A stretch of 64,000 nucleotides of DNA from positions 91,907,880-91,971,879 of the forward strand of contig NC_063162.1 of assembly GCF_023159225.1 (NCBI RefSeq). Reading direction: 5' to 3'. The notes beneath the pieces were generated by a model, which worked only from the letters and a program-made list of their open reading frames with translations, was not told where the DNA came from and ran no database searches. The stretch is from Perognathus longimembris pacificus. Its lineage: Eukaryota > Chordata > Mammalia > Rodentia > Heteromyidae. A program made the translations under genes and the position numbers. Shown here in pieces: positions 1 through 12,668 of this stretch; within the stretch, counting starts at the first letter, position 1; each line of letters begins with the position of its first letter.

Positions 1-161
1 CCTCCCTCCCCTCCCTCTGCTCCTTCCCTCCTTCCTTCCTTCTTTTATTATTTCTTCTCTTTTTTCTTTTTCTTTCTTTCTCTTTTCCTCCTTCCATCTT
101 TCTTTCTTTCTTTCACTCCTTTCCTTTCCCTCCCTTCCTTCCTTCCTTCCTTCCTTCCTTC

Positions 162-225
<64 letters not shown>

Positions 226-248
226 TCCCTTCCTTCATTCCTTCCTTT
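1..248. repeat. (CCTT)n/(CTTT)n polypyrimidine tract
   Basis: Almost pure C/T on plus; the longest perfect stretch is (CTTT)n at about 162-222. Confidence 0.97.
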
Positions 249-845
249 TGTCTTTATTTTTGTTGATCTACCAATCATTTATTTTCTACCAGAGCCCCTG
301 TCACCTGCAAATTACGATGTTTGACACCTTTATATCAGCTGTCTTCAAATGAATTCTCACTTATCTGTCATTTCCTAATTATTTATTCTTCAAGGTCCAC
401 CAATTTGCTTATAAAATGAAATGGTTCTTTTGACTGTGTTCCCCCCTCCCCTGTCCAAGAAAAATGAACAGAAAATACTTGCAGTGGTTCTTAGCCAGGA
501 GCGCTTTATCCCTTATTCACTAGTGGTAAGTGAGTCAGATATGAGTTGGCCAGGAAAAGAGCTGCCTTACCCAAAATCTTAGTACAAAATGAGTCATCTC
601 ACTCCAAACACCAAGAGATCCTGCAAAATAACTGGCAAGTATTTCTTATAAAAAGAATCTTGCCTTTACTCTTTTCCATCCATTTAGTTCTCTGATTTTT
701 TCTAATTTTTCAATTTCCTGTGTTCTTATAATATTGCATTCATAACAAAGGCCCAGGGACATTTCTATCTCTTTATCTTACTTTGAAAGTCATTTTACCC
801 TATTGAGTAGTAGGACAATTCTGATAGCATGTCTTTAGAAGAGTA

Positions 846-1095
846 AATGTTTCCTCTCATTCTCTGTTTGTCTTCCTGTCTGTCTGCCTCTCTCTCTGTA
901 TCTTTCTGTCTCTCTCTCACACTCTTTCTCTCTGTCCATCTGTGTCTCTGTCTCTCTAGGTCTTTCTCTGCTTCTTGTCTTTCTCTCTTTCTTTCACTAT
1001 CTCTTCCTCTCTCTGTCTCTTTCACTCTCTCCTCCTGTCTCTGCCTCCCTGTCTCTCTGTCTCTTTCTTCCTCTGTCTCTGTTTCTCTTTCGTGA
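846..1095. repeat. CT-rich low-complexity (CTGTCT/CTCT)n
   Basis: Imperfect pyrimidine run with TCTG interruptions. Open frames here on both strands are by-products. Confidence 0.95.
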
Positions 1096-2749
1096 CTCAT
1101 TCATCAGTAGTCAAGAGCTACTTCTGGAAGAATCTCCATTTTCCTCTGTTGAAAAAAAGAGTCCAAAAATATAGAAAATGTTTCAAGCAAAATGATTTTT
1201 CTTCTCACAAGGAAAATCAATCACAATAGATATATTTGTCTAAAACTGATCGATGAACATGAAACAGACAGCAAACTTTGAATTCTTCTTTCCTATTCCC
1301 ATTCTCTCTTTGCTATTGGATGAAGATTAAAAGTCATGAAGCTGAGGTTTAATTCCTATAGATTTGCAGGAGCCAAGCAAACTATTTACCTGAGGATAAA
1401 CAAGTATGCCTTTAAAACCAAGTCCTGCCAAAGTGCTGAGATTTTTCTAATACCAGAGCCTCATTACATCACTTATTATTGTTAATTATTCTAAGCTTTG
1501 TAATTTAATGGGCAAAATAACAATTGATTTCACTCAGGGTGAAATTCAGCTTCATTTTTCTATATTAAATGAATTCTAAAGAATAGCTGTGCTCCTTTTA
1601 TATCCAATAATAACAGATGTTAGTTTCCTCACTTTTATGGCCCTCTGATGACAGACAACTAACTGTTTTTGGCCTTGGGAATAATTGCAACACCTTTTGG
1701 ATTATGAACTTGGTTCATGTCTTAGCTGGGAACAGCAGGGGGTTAGTTCATATTATCAAAGATGTAAAATAAGTTTTCCCTTATGCTCCATACATCATAA
1801 GAAAATGCCTTCTAAGTCAGCAATAGGCAATTTTTTTCCTTTACCAATGATTTGGTCTTTAAGTGACTATACTAAGAGAAAAGCATTGCATAAAAATCAA
1901 ATTGCTTATTCCGTTTATCTACTGCTCTTTGCCAAAACAAGATGTTAAATCCATTAACCTCCGAGTATCCAGTAAAAGCAAGAAAGCTAGAACTGTTCAA
2001 ATGTGTGCATTCTTGGGAAACTTGCCAACCTATGCACTAGTAGCAGGATCTGTGTAATTAATGGTGATGTTACTGATAGAGGGAGTTCGATTACCTTTTC
2101 AGAAGCAATTTCAGAGTGTAAGCTGGCAGAGCCTTAGTAAAAATTCACCTGATTCATTTTTTCCTAAAGAATATACAACCTTGAAGTCAGCCACAGAGAC
2201 TGCCAATGCTAAGGTACATTTGTGATGCTTTTGGTTACATTAACTTTAAGGAAATCCCCTATCTATTGAGTGGAATGATGAACCCATAATGTGAAGATGT
2301 GCAAACTGGCAAAGATTTCTTTAAAAATTTTTTCTTATTGACTGTCAATCACATTTCAGGTTAACCTTACTTTTCCCCCTAGAAAGTTCATATGAAGGCA
2401 ATGTGAAACCAGTTGCATTTTATAATACAAAATAAAACTCCATTCCAGACTGCCTTCCATACTCCTGTGTCCTTGGCAGTTAACTTCCACCATCATCTAG
2501 TTCTTGGATCTCAAGGACAATCACACAAGAGTGCTTGTGCCTTTTTTCCCCCATTATATTCAGCTTCTGATCTCCTCTTTCCCTTTGTTATATTAAGGAT
2601 TTTAAAATGACGAAAGGAAGAAACAGAACATCTGGAAAAATAGGGATAACCACGGAAAGAAGTTAAGCCCATAAGCAGTTCATTCCATAATGATCTGTAC
2701 TAAATTATCCAACAAGGAGTGATTTTTCTCACCATCTATCTCTTCCCTT

Positions 2750-2975
2750 CTATTTTTCTGTGAACTGCAACCACATGCTACAAGTCTGGAAGAATGCAGT
2801 AACTGCAATTCTCCAGAGCCCAAAGCCTGTGCTTTGGGATCTGTGGCTTTGGAGAACACAGGAGGCGGGCGATGTGGAGGAGATAGGCAAAGGAAATCCA
2901 GGATGTAGGTTCAGGAATGCCCATGAAGAACCTGGATGTGAGTGACCATGTGGCTCTCCCACACTGGACTCATAC
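2750..2975 (-). other. open frame beyond the Hdac9 tail-exon donor
   Basis: The frame from QEDSR continues as YESSVGEPHGHSHPG and so on for about 74 codons to a stop near 2750. It has no domain or low-complexity feature. It is probably intron that happens to lack stops; retention of this intron would give an extended C-terminus. Confidence 0.3.
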
Positions 2976-3123
2976 CTGCTGTCTTCCTGAGCAAAGGGTT
3001 GTTCCACATCCACTGTGAGGGAGGCCAGAGCAGAAACAGTCTCTGTCTCCTCTTGCAACTGAGTACCAGGCAGAGCACAGCCTCTTGGCACAGCTACCAT
3101 CCTTACTGATTTCCAGTACTTTC
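2976..3123 (-). CDS. Hdac9: Hdac9 C-terminal tail exon
   Basis: The minus strand from acceptor 'ttttttttctag' reads KYWKSVRMVAVPRGCALPGT, QLQEETETVSALASLTVDVE and QPFAQEDS, then AG|GTATGAG. The exon is 148 nt (2+144+2). This matches the long HDAC9 C-terminus, which in class IIa enzymes carries the region used for export from the nucleus. The split codon joined to the previous exon is A|GA, giving Arg where I expect Ser, so the junction reads IEIQ-R-KYWKS. The final coding exon, with an acidic EEEPAL-like end in known orthologues, would start beyond the left edge. The frame stays open past the donor to about 2750, so a read-through product is possible but has no homology support. Confidence 0.93.
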
Positions 3124-4559
3124 CTAGAAAAAAAAATCCATCACGTTTTATTAAAGTTTAAGTTAGGGTGTAGTAATCAGAATACTCATATAGATTCATC
3201 TTGGAGCACTTAAGTCTCCATGTTTTATGTTTGTAATTTGGTTTCTTAACTGCTGTGATTAAATCTCTTTTGGTCTAAGAATGGTAAGTTGGGAAGTTCT
3301 CATATTCTCAAGTCTGAATCTCTCGCTTGCTCAGAAGCCATTAGGTATAGAATAATCCACAGGGTTCTGCCCTACCTAGCAGATTGACAGCTGTCTGTAC
3401 CAAGTAAGCAAGCTGCTGTAGGCCACTGTGCCCCCTAGGAATCCCTCAAGAAACCTGAAAGTAAACATCTCCTACAAAGAATGAATAGGTGAAATAGTAA
3501 AGTTAGAAAGTACCACTTGAACTATTAACATTTTTTAATGAAGTTGGAACATTAAAGGAAAAAAAGAAAACTTCAGCAATGCCACCATGAATGGGATGGC
3601 AATTTTGCCAGAACAATCAGGTTTGTTAGTGCTGGCTGTTCTTTCATTTCTCAGATAAAGGGTGTGTACTAGAACAATAATTGATTCAAAACTGTAATAT
3701 ATGCACTGGCTGATGTTGGGATGCATCCACATTTCATACTGATGTTTCATTTTCTTTTTCTTTCTTTGTTCATCAAAGAAGGAGAATGAGAGGAAAATAG
3801 AAGGTCATTTCATGAAATCATGGCAGTGGGATAAATAGGAAAGAACAGATTCAAAAACTTCCTTGAAGCCCCAAAGTTTTTTATGTGTCTATGAAGTGAC
3901 TAGCTTCACACCAAAGCAAAAGAATCTCCTGAAGTTCTTTCATAACTCATCAGGTTAGAACAATCTGCAGCCTGAAAGAGTGGGCAGGAACATGCTGTGC
4001 AATGGCTTTGCTTACTAAAAACAAAACAAAACAAATCAAAATCATCCTGCTTGAGTGGAAAAAGCAAATGGATATACAAGTGTTTATACACTGGACTGGA
4101 TAGAAAAGTATGATAATTGGACTATACATTCCACTCTCCCTCCATCCCTCCGTACCATATTTTCAAGCTTTACATGGATTTTATTTCTGCCTAACATCAA
4201 GGATTGGCTTAAAACCCTTTCAACTGTCGAACTATGTGATTGATCTTTCTTTACCATATTGCTTCACAAAAGAATGACCGTCACTTTAGGGAAAGAAAGT
4301 CACTGTCCATTTTCTTTGTCAACAAGTCTTTCTGACCTTGACCATGACTTTACTTGCTATGATCATTATTCTGAATGTCAGAGAATCTCAATCTTTCATT
4401 TGACCCAGATAATTGCAATTTTGTCAACAAGTTTGCAAACACTTGTTAAAGTAAATGTGGTGTTATATTTTTTCCACCAAGAAATGCACGGTCAGGTTGG
4501 GACTGCTCTATCAGTTAACACTGACAATTGTGTGTATGAAAGGATTATGGGCTCTTTGA

Positions 4560-5010
4560 AGATGAGTAAGTAGAACACATATTTGTGACAATGACAAAAT
4601 TGTGGAAGATCAAATATCTGAAGGGCAAGCAGAAGTTACTCAACATGAAATAGAAGGAGAAGGTGATGCTATGATATCTCTGGAAGAGAAAACAGTAGAT
4701 GCAGATGCACAGAAGCCAATGCTTCTGTAGTAAATTTGAGCAAGTTAATTATTATGTGCAAACAGAAGAAAAAAATGAGTATGAGTCTAGAATTCTGACA
4801 GACTTTTGTGGTAAGGCTAATTAACACTGAGTCTTGAATAACACCAATGAATCTTGGACTTCAACCTGTAGAAAATGTGAGGCCATTGTAAGGAGAAGAG
4901 GTAGATATATTTTTTAAAGATCTTTATGAAGAGATTATGGGTGATGGACTAAAAGATGATGAGCAGAGTGGCAGGAAGACCAATTTTATATCTAATTGAC
5001 AATATCTAAA
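4560..5010 (+). pseudogene. candidate decayed retrocopy of an unidentified gene
   Basis: Plus frame gives VEDQISEGQAEVTQHEIEGE then GDAMISLEEKTVDADAQKPM (about 4602-4727), then stops and shifts, and later EEVDIFFKDLYEEIMGDGLK (about 4899-4958) and DDEQSGRK. The acidic, protein-like composition across several broken pieces suggests an old processed copy. I do not recognise the parent. There is no clear poly(A) end or target repeat. Confidence 0.35.
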
Positions 5011-6813
5011 CTAAAAGAAGTGATGGGATCAAAATGAGATGCTACTGAGAAAAGCTCAGGAAAGCCATGGAAATGAATCACAGCTTACTCTCTAGCATAG
5101 GGCCACCTGCTTCTCAACTTTGACAATTAAGTTGGACTTGCTAGTTCTTTTCTAAGTTCTCAATTTCCCCAGATCACATCATTATCCTCTTACACAAGTC
5201 TACATCATCAAGTGAATACTTGAGTTTCACAAATCATTGTTAAATATTTTTTAGCTTATGATATTTAGTGTAGCAAATGTTCACTTGTAAATGACATTAT
5301 ATGTCTAGAACAACAAAGGACTTTTATTTTCAAGTATTCTTTGTGCTTCTGCAAGAAAAGACCTTTTGGCTATACGAAAGTAAATATAGCTATGCCTCCA
5401 AAATGACAAAAACAGACATTTTTAATCGATAGTAATAATTTAAAAATCATAATGATCCTGTAAAATTTGTTCATGCATGTAACAGGAGAAGCCTCTAAAT
5501 AGCTGAGAATTTTTTGGAGGAAAGTTATATAAAATATTCTGCTAAGTTGAGGTTAAATGTTAGGAGATTAGCTTTTATCAAAATGAGTGAGTTACTGACT
5601 CAGAAAGCATCCAAAACTTTAAATTCATCATGACCTCTCCCAGAGTCTATAAAAACAATGGAAATATTTGACATTAATAGTGTATTATCTCTATTCATAA
5701 AAGAATAATTAAAATGAAAATAGGTATAACACAGACTGCTATATGTGACTAACATAAATCCCATAATTTATGAGTCATAATTTTAGATGATGTATAGGAT
5801 TTGGGTTTTTTTTCCTTTCAGAAACAGATGTGCAAGAAAATCATATCTATTGGCATGGGAATAATAACACCATTAGCACATAAGAGAAATGAACCAAGTT
5901 TTACTACTGGAGTTCTCAGGAGTTGCTATTCATAAAGTAAAATATTAGTAATGAGCCACCACTGAGTTACTCTCCTATGGCAATAAAACTGGCAAAAGAG
6001 AGTTTTCCATTAAAACTGGATGTGCATGCTCCCTCTTCAGTCATATCCTTTATCCTTATTCAATTTCCCACCATGTAAATCTTCCCACTTTTCAGCGCTT
6101 AAAAAAAAGACTGTTCACCCTTCATAAGTCTGCATGTTTGTTTTATCTGGCAAGACTGAAGCAAAGAATAAACCTAGGATAAATGCATGCGCTGGACACT
6201 GGAAGGCAAACCATCAAAAGCTACAGGTGAGAACCATATACCTATAGTTTTACAAGTGTGGACGGGATCTTGCTTCAGGAAAACCCTGATTGATGTTGGT
6301 AATGGACAATTTGGAAAATAAGTTATTGTTGATTCTGCAGGGCTCTGAACTAGAAATAACTTCTTGATCAAAAGGGTTTTTTCCCCTTCCATCAAAGCCC
6401 TATGTCAGTTTGAAATTCTTTTAACCCTCCAAACCTCCTATTCCGTCACCATTTTGGAAGCCTTGGAGTCTCTCCTCAGACTTTTTTCTTTTTCTTTTTG
6501 ACATTGGTGCCATTTGAATGAGACTGTTTTCATCATTACACATCATGTTCCCAAGGAAAAGGAGATGGCACTGACTTACACCACTTCCTGTCCTCTTCGG
6601 CTTCAGAGATCATCTGAGAGGCTGGATTTAGCTTCTTAATATTTTTCACAGGTACATCATTAAAGCTAAATGGATACATTTGTAAAACTCCAAAATATCA
6701 CAAAATGCATTAAATTGGTGCATAAATACAATTATCAGGGAATCTTTTCATCCAAACTGATGTAATCATGAGGTAAAATAAGGCTAAAATAACAACTATA
6801 TTTATTTATTGAT

Positions 6814-6850
6814 CAGTATGTGTGTGTGTGTGTGTGAGTGAGTGAGTGTG
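6814..6850. repeat. (TG)n then (AGTG)n
   Basis: Short dinucleotide run at the tail of the SINE at 6851. Confidence 0.95.
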
Positions 6851-7080
6851 TTGGTACTGGGGCTTGAACTTTAGAACTTACACATTTATTGGGCTTTTTT
6901 CATTCAACACTGTTGCTCTACCACGTGAGGCACATCTCCACTTTAGGCTTTCTGTTGGTTTATTGGAGAGAAGGGTCTCTGAGATATGATTGCCCTGGCT
7001 GGCTTTGAACCTTGAATCTCTCATCTCAGCTTTCTGAGTAGCTAGAATTACAGATGTGTACCACCAGTGCCTATCTAAAA
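6851..7080 (-). mobile_element. B1/ID-like composite SINE
   Basis: Complement of the composite: 'ggtactggggcttgaac' (tRNA-like half) through 'ctgagtagctagaattacag' (B1 half). A (TG)n at 6814-6850 sits at its tail. Confidence 0.82.
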
Positions 7081-8169
7081 TTATTTTTATTGTGCCATTC
7101 AAAATTTATTTCGACAAATAAGTTTCATTAGGAAATAAGAGTTGCATAAATCATTTATATGGAAGCATGGTAATTTTTTATACTGATAATCTGAACAATA
7201 GAAAATGACATAAGCAGAATTGGGGATATGTTTGTCCATTTTGTGGCTCTGTCACTCTACAAAAATCACTGATACTTTTATAAATATCATGAGCTTCTTG
7301 TTCCAATAGAGATCTACACATTTTAGCATTTTTCATAAAATTGTCCCCAAACTTCTTCAAACTGAATTTTCTGGTATATCAATTTAATCACTGGAATCTT
7401 TAATTTCTCTTTTCAAGAGATGGTAATGTTATTTGAGAAATATTTGCTCTACAAATATGGTGCTATCTGAAAAATTCAGACAAACCTCTACTAAATACAG
7501 AAACATTTTTATTCTAGTTTTTAAAGTATTGAAATGACTTTTTCATAATCATCACCTTTTTGTCTTTACAAAGGAAAATTGAAAAAAAGAACAAAAAAAA
7601 CCCTAATGTTTTGGAAAACATTTTCTTTCAGAAAAACTTGTTAAGTTTTTTTCTATGACACTTCAAAATTTTACAAATCTTATGTCATAAAACTTTAGGC
7701 CTTCTCAGTTTTACTCTGGTTCACAACAGAACTTAAAATTATTTAAGAATGGAAAATTTATCAATAATTCTATCTACAAATAGATCAAAAGCAAAGAAGT
7801 CTTTGCTTTTGACTCTGCGTACTATCTCTTTACCTGGTTATCCAGGGATGGATGGGAATATTTTATTTTCTGAAAGTTGAGTTTGCTATTGTTGCATTTT
7901 CTCTGAAATCTTCAAAAATTGCTCCATTTTTGACAATTTATTAGCTGAATAAAAGTATATTTTATAATCAATAATATTTGCCAATTTGGGGGTAGATTAG
8001 GACAGTTCATGTTCACAAAGGTGTGCAGCCACTGACAGAACAGTAAAATTATAGGAAATGTTGATAACCTTGTGAATTTCCTTTTGGCCCACTGGAATCA
8101 ATTCTGTAACTTACTTTAGACCACTGACAACCACTGAAATGCATGTTTTTTGTTGTTGTTGTTTTGTTT

Positions 8170-8403
8170 TCTGGTCCTTGGTGCTGAACCTAAGCCTTTT
8201 TGTGCTTAAGGCTAGCACTCTACCACTTGAACCACAACATCACTTGGGCCTTTCTCTGAGTAGTTTTTTGTTTGTTTGTTTGTTTGTTTGTTTGGAGATG
8301 AGTGTAATGGAATTTCCTGCCAGGTCTGACTCGGAACTGTGATTTCAGATCTCAGCCTCCTGAGTAGCTAGTATTACAGGTATGAGCCACTGGCAGCTGG
8401 CTT
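8170..8403 (-). mobile_element. B1/ID-like composite SINE
   Basis: 'ggtgctgaacctaagcc' through 'cctcctgagtagctagtatt'. A (TTTG)n lies inside at 8264-8294. Confidence 0.82.
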
Positions 8404-8512
8404 GTCATGTATGTTTGTTTTTCTAGAATATCGTATTGATGGAACCAGATAGTATACAATTTTAAGGCCTAGTTTCTTTACTTAAATAATGCAATTTAAA
8501 TAATACAATTTA

Positions 8513-8513
<1 letters not shown>

Positions 8514-8574
<61 letters not shown>

Positions 8575-8580
8575 CTCTCT
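8514..8580. repeat. (CT)n
   Basis: About 28 perfect CT units. Confidence 0.97.
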
Positions 8581-8594
8581 CACTGTTTCTCTCT

Positions 8595-8680
8595 GGTAAA
8601 ACTCAGGGCCCTTTTCACTCAGTCTTTTTTCACTTACAGCTGGTGCTCTACAACTTCCTCCTATTGTGGATTTTGTGAGT
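8595..8680 (-). mobile_element. truncated composite SINE
   Basis: Short match to the tRNA-like half ('aactcagggccc', 'gctggtgctctacaac') directly after the (CT)n at 8514-8580. Confidence 0.5.
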
Positions 8681-8901
8681 TAATTGGTGATAAATCCAAG
8701 AGGATTTATCTGTCTGGATAGGCTTCATCTAGTTCTGTTTATTTTTATGAAAATACAATTTTTCTACTTTTGTAATGTATTTTTAATATTTGATCATGAT
8801 GTTCTGCAATGTGACTTTATTCAAGTTTATTTTGCTTAGGAGTCATCAAGCTTCTTTGGATCTGTCAATGTATAGTTTTGGTCATATTTATAAAACTCTT
8901 A

Positions 8902-9146
8902 TTGGTGCCAGTCCTGGGGTTGAACACAGAGACAGCCTGGGCACTGTCCCTAAGCATCATTTGCTCAAGGTTAGCAATCTACCACTTGAGCCACAGCTCC
9001 ACTTATGGCTTGCGGGGGGCAGGTAGTCTATTGGAGATAGAGTCTTCTAGACTTTCTTGCCTGGGCTGGCTTTGAACCACTATACTCAGATGTCAGCCTT
9101 CTGAGTAGCAAGGATTACAAAAATGAGCCACTGGTGTCTGGCTTTT
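8902..9146 (-). mobile_element. B1/ID-like composite SINE
   Basis: 'ggtgccagtcctggggttg' through 'agtagcaaggattaca' and 'gagccactggtgtctggc'. Confidence 0.85.
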
Positions 9147-9809
9147 CAATGTCACTTTTAGTATTAGATCTTCAAACATATCCTTCTCTCCACTACAAAC
9201 TTTCATTGGAACTCCAATTATACATGTATTAGATTAATTAATATTTCCTTAACATTACTGGTAAGAGGTTTTTAAAAATCTTTTTCTCGGGTCTTTATTT
9301 GGCAGATTGTATTATTGTATCTTAAATTTCATTGTTGTTTTTGTCTTCTGTAATGTCTATTCTATCATTAATCCCTCTAGGTTCTTTTCTTTATATTTTA
9401 ATTATTGTATGTTTCATCCTTAAAAACGTTCACTTGCCTTATTTATACTTTTCAAAAATCATCTCTTCATTATGTTTGTACTTTCCTCTTTATAGTCAAA
9501 GTCAACTTCTTTTTAACAGTCTGAGACAACAGTGATGGAAAGTCAGAAATAGAGAAAAAGAAGGAAAATATTTTAAGAAAGAAGACATGTTCAATGGCAT
9601 CAAATATCACTGACGGCTCAACTAAAATGAAGAATGAAATTATTTATTGCACAAATATTTATGTCAAAAATGCATAAAATACTAAGTTTACAATAATAAA
9701 ATAAAATTATTCATTTTAATCGAAACTTAGACATCACCAGAAAAAGAGATATAGAATCTGAACAGCATGTAAACAGTATGGGAAAGTCTTTGAAAGAAAA
9801 AAATTAAAG

Positions 9810-10115
9810 CCAGAAGGAGATATCACTCTACACCAATTAAAATGTCTAGGTCACAGACAAAACAAGGCACTGAAACTGGAACTCTTGGTAGAGGGAAGGC
9901 AAAATGATATAGATGCTGTGAAGAAAAGTTGAACAATTTTTGTAAAACTTATAATCAAGTTTTCATAAGACTCAGAAATTCAACTAGTTGAAATTCAAGT
10001 ATTTGAATATATGATTAGACAAAAATGTGTGTGAGAATGCTTTAGTAGCTTTTAAGCTGTTACTTGAAACTAAGAAGAACCCCAGTGTTTCCATAGACAA
10101 ATACAACAGTCTGGT
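9810..10115 (+). mobile_element. old L1 ORF2 fragment
   Basis: Resembles the L1 ORF2 C-terminal region in decayed form: 'gatatcactctacaccaattaaaatg', 'gaacaatttttgtaaaac', then a block like the CIs of 'tgtttccatagacaaat'. Many indels. Confidence 0.55.
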
Positions 10116-10700
10116 AAAAATGTACTAAGTGAAGTGAGCCAGACCCAAAGAAACATGGACTCTATAGTGTCCCTCATAGGGAACAATTAGTACATGCTTA
10201 GGCTAGTCATAGCAGAAGATCACAATAGCCCAATAGCTATGCTCTTATGAACACATAAGATGATGCTAAGTGAAATGAACTCCACCTTATAGAAACAAGT
10301 ATTATATCATTGTTGTAATTATTTTCAAGATGCCATGTGAAACTGTACCCTTTTTTTTTCTCTAGTATTCCCTTCCTGTGGTTTTACCCCCACTGTCACT
10401 GTTTCTCATCTTATTACCCTGGATTCTGTATATACGTATATTGGAACTAGGGAAGGGAAAGGGAATACCAAAATCAAGAAACAAAGGATAAAAGACAATC
10501 CATTCCAAAAGCAATACTTGCAAAACCATTTAGTGTACACCAACTGTACAACTTATGGGGGGAGAGGGAGTGGGGGAGGGGAAGGCGGGGGAAAAATGAG
10601 GGAGGTAACAAGTTGAACAAGAAATGTACTCACTGCCTTACATATGAAACTGTAACACCTCTGCACTTCACTTTGACAATAAAGAAAAAAATGGAGGAAA
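10116..10700 (+). mobile_element. L1 3' end (ORF2 tail and 3'UTR)
   Basis: Begins with 'aagtgaagtgagccagacc', the end of ORF2, and continues through the 3'UTR ('cacaatagcccaatagctatg', purine-rich 'ggggagagggagtggggg') to 'cactttgacaataaag'. It matches the reverse complement of the 3'UTR of the 11.3-kb element. Confidence 0.85.
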
Positions 10701-10959
10701 AATATTACTCAACAATAAAAGTAAGTAAAAAAATATGGGGGAATTGTATTTTTCTAGATGATAGGAACCAGACTCAAAAGGCTACATATATTATAACTCC
10801 CTTTATAGGACATCTCAATAAAAGAAAATAAATTAATAGTTATTATGAATTAGAAGTGAGAGTACTCACACATGGGTAGCATGTGCAGACTATTTCAAGG
10901 TGAGCAGCTTTGTTAAAACTATGGTGGCAGAAATATAGTTTATCTCTCTTTGGGAAGGC

Positions 10960-11205
10960 TAAGGAGAGGCACAGAAATGGAGTGAAAAAGGTGAATAAAT
11001 GCAGCAGTGATACTCACTAGGAACTATGTGGAAAATGAACTAAACAACTAGTGGGTGGGGATGGGAGAGAAAAACTGGGAGAGAACCAGGGAAGAGGTGA
11101 TATTGCTCAAAAAGAAATGTATTCTTTACCTGACTTGTATAACTGTAACCCCTCTGTACAACACCTTGACAATAACAATTAAAATGCAAAACAAAGAAAT
11201 ATTGT
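10960..11205 (+). mobile_element. second L1 3'UTR copy
   Basis: Repeats the end of the 10116-10700 element: 'gcagtgatactcactagg', 'cttgacaataacaattaaaa'. It lies just left of the inverted L1, so three L1 3' ends cluster in 2.5 kb. Confidence 0.8.
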
Positions 11206-11819
11206 CAGGATTCTATGCATTTTTTCAAAATCTATACAAATTTTACCCCTCAAAAAGGTGATTTTTTAAATTAATTAATTAATTAATTTATTTATTTATT
11301 TTATTATTTTTTTTCTCAAATTTTTATTATCAAACTGACGTACAGAGAGGTTACAGTATCATACATTGGGCATTGGATACATTTCTTGTACTGTTTGTTG
11401 CCTTGTCCCTCATGCCCCCCTCCCTTCCCCCTTTCCCTCCCCCCCCCAGGTGTTCAGTTCACTTACACCAAACAGTTTTGCAAGTATTGCTTTTGTAGTT
11501 ATTTCTCTTTTTTTACCCTGTGTCTCACGAATTTGGTATTCCCTTTGAATTTCCTACTTCCAATACCAATAAACACGGTTTCCAATATACTCAGATAAGA
11601 TTACAGAGATAGTGTAGGTACAAACATAGGAAGGTGATACAAAACATTATCAATAATAGAAACTACACATACACATAGGACGTTGAAAGTAGTTACAACT
11701 GTGATATATCACTTGTTTCCATAACATGGAGTTCATTTCACTTAGCATCATCTTATGTGTTTCTAAGGGTATAGCTATTGGGCCTTGTGATGCTCTGCTA
11801 TGGCTTGCCTAAACCTGTA

Positions 11820-12661
11820 CTAATTATTCCCAATAAGGGAGGCCATAGAGTCCATGTTTCTTTGGGTCTGGCTCACTTCACTTAGTATAACTTTTTCCAA
11901 GTCCTTCCATTTCCTTACAAATGGAACAATGTCATTCTTTCTGATAGAGGCATAAAATTCCATTGTGTAAATGTACCACATTTTCCTGATCCATTCATCT
12001 ATGGAGGGGCATCTGGGTTGGTTCCAGCTTCTCGCTATGACAAATTGTGCTGCGATGAACATTGTTGTGCTGGTGGCATTACTGTGATTTTGTTTGTGGG
12101 CTTTTGGATAGATACCCAAAAGTGGGGCTGCTGGGTCATAGGGGAGTTCTATATTGAGCCTTCTGAGGAATCTCCATACTGCTTGCCAGAGTGGCTGAAC
12201 CAGTTTACATTCCCACCAACAATGAAGTAGGGTTCCCTTTTGGCCACATCCCCTCCAACAATTGTTATTATTAGTTTTCTTGATATATGACATTCTTGCT
12301 GGGGTGAGATGGAATCTCAATGTTGTTTTGATTTGCATTTCCTTTATGGCCAGTGATGTAGAGCATTTTTTCATATGTCTATTGGCCATTCTCATTTCCT
12401 CATCAGAGAAGTTTCTTTGTAAGTCTTTAGCCCACTTGATGAGGGGGCTATTGGTTCTTTGCAGTTTTGTTTTGGAAGAAGGTAATTTTTTTAGTTCTGC
12501 ATATATTTTAGAGATGAGGCCTTTGTCTGTTGAATGTCCGGTAAAGATCTTCTCCCAGGCTGTGGGCTTTCTGTTTATCTTGAGAGCTATGTCCTTTGCC
12601 GTGCAGAAGCTCTGGAGTTTGATGCAGTCCCATTTGTCCAACCTTTCTTTGATTTGTAGCC
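11820..12661 (-). pseudogene. L1 ORF2 C-terminal segment (broken)
   Basis: The minus-strand frame starts at LQIKERLDKWDCIKLQSFCT and runs through SDEEMRMANRHMKKCSTSLA, the Cys/His motif region and PAAPLLGIYPK to KMWYIYTMEFYASIRK and a stop at 11820. Upstream codons of the same open frame are antisense of the inverted half and are not L1-coded in this sense. It is joined to the 3'UTR of the same insertion. Confidence 0.9.
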
Positions 12662-12668
12662 TCAACCG

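Larger units (their letters stand above)
1..2975 (-). other. Hdac9 3'-most intron (partial)
   Basis: Downstream of the QEDS(R) exon donor. Apart from the pyrimidine tracts at 1-248 and 846-1095 it is unique AT-rich sequence. I looked for a last exon of the EEEPAL type on the minus strand and did not find one. Confidence 0.6.

Noticed and set aside
2940..2975. Minus-strand 'ggagagccacatgg' resembling the start of the known last HDAC9 exon (GEPM...)
   Set aside because: It follows directly on the donor, the following codons do not match the EEEPAL end, and the short similarity is likely coincidence.
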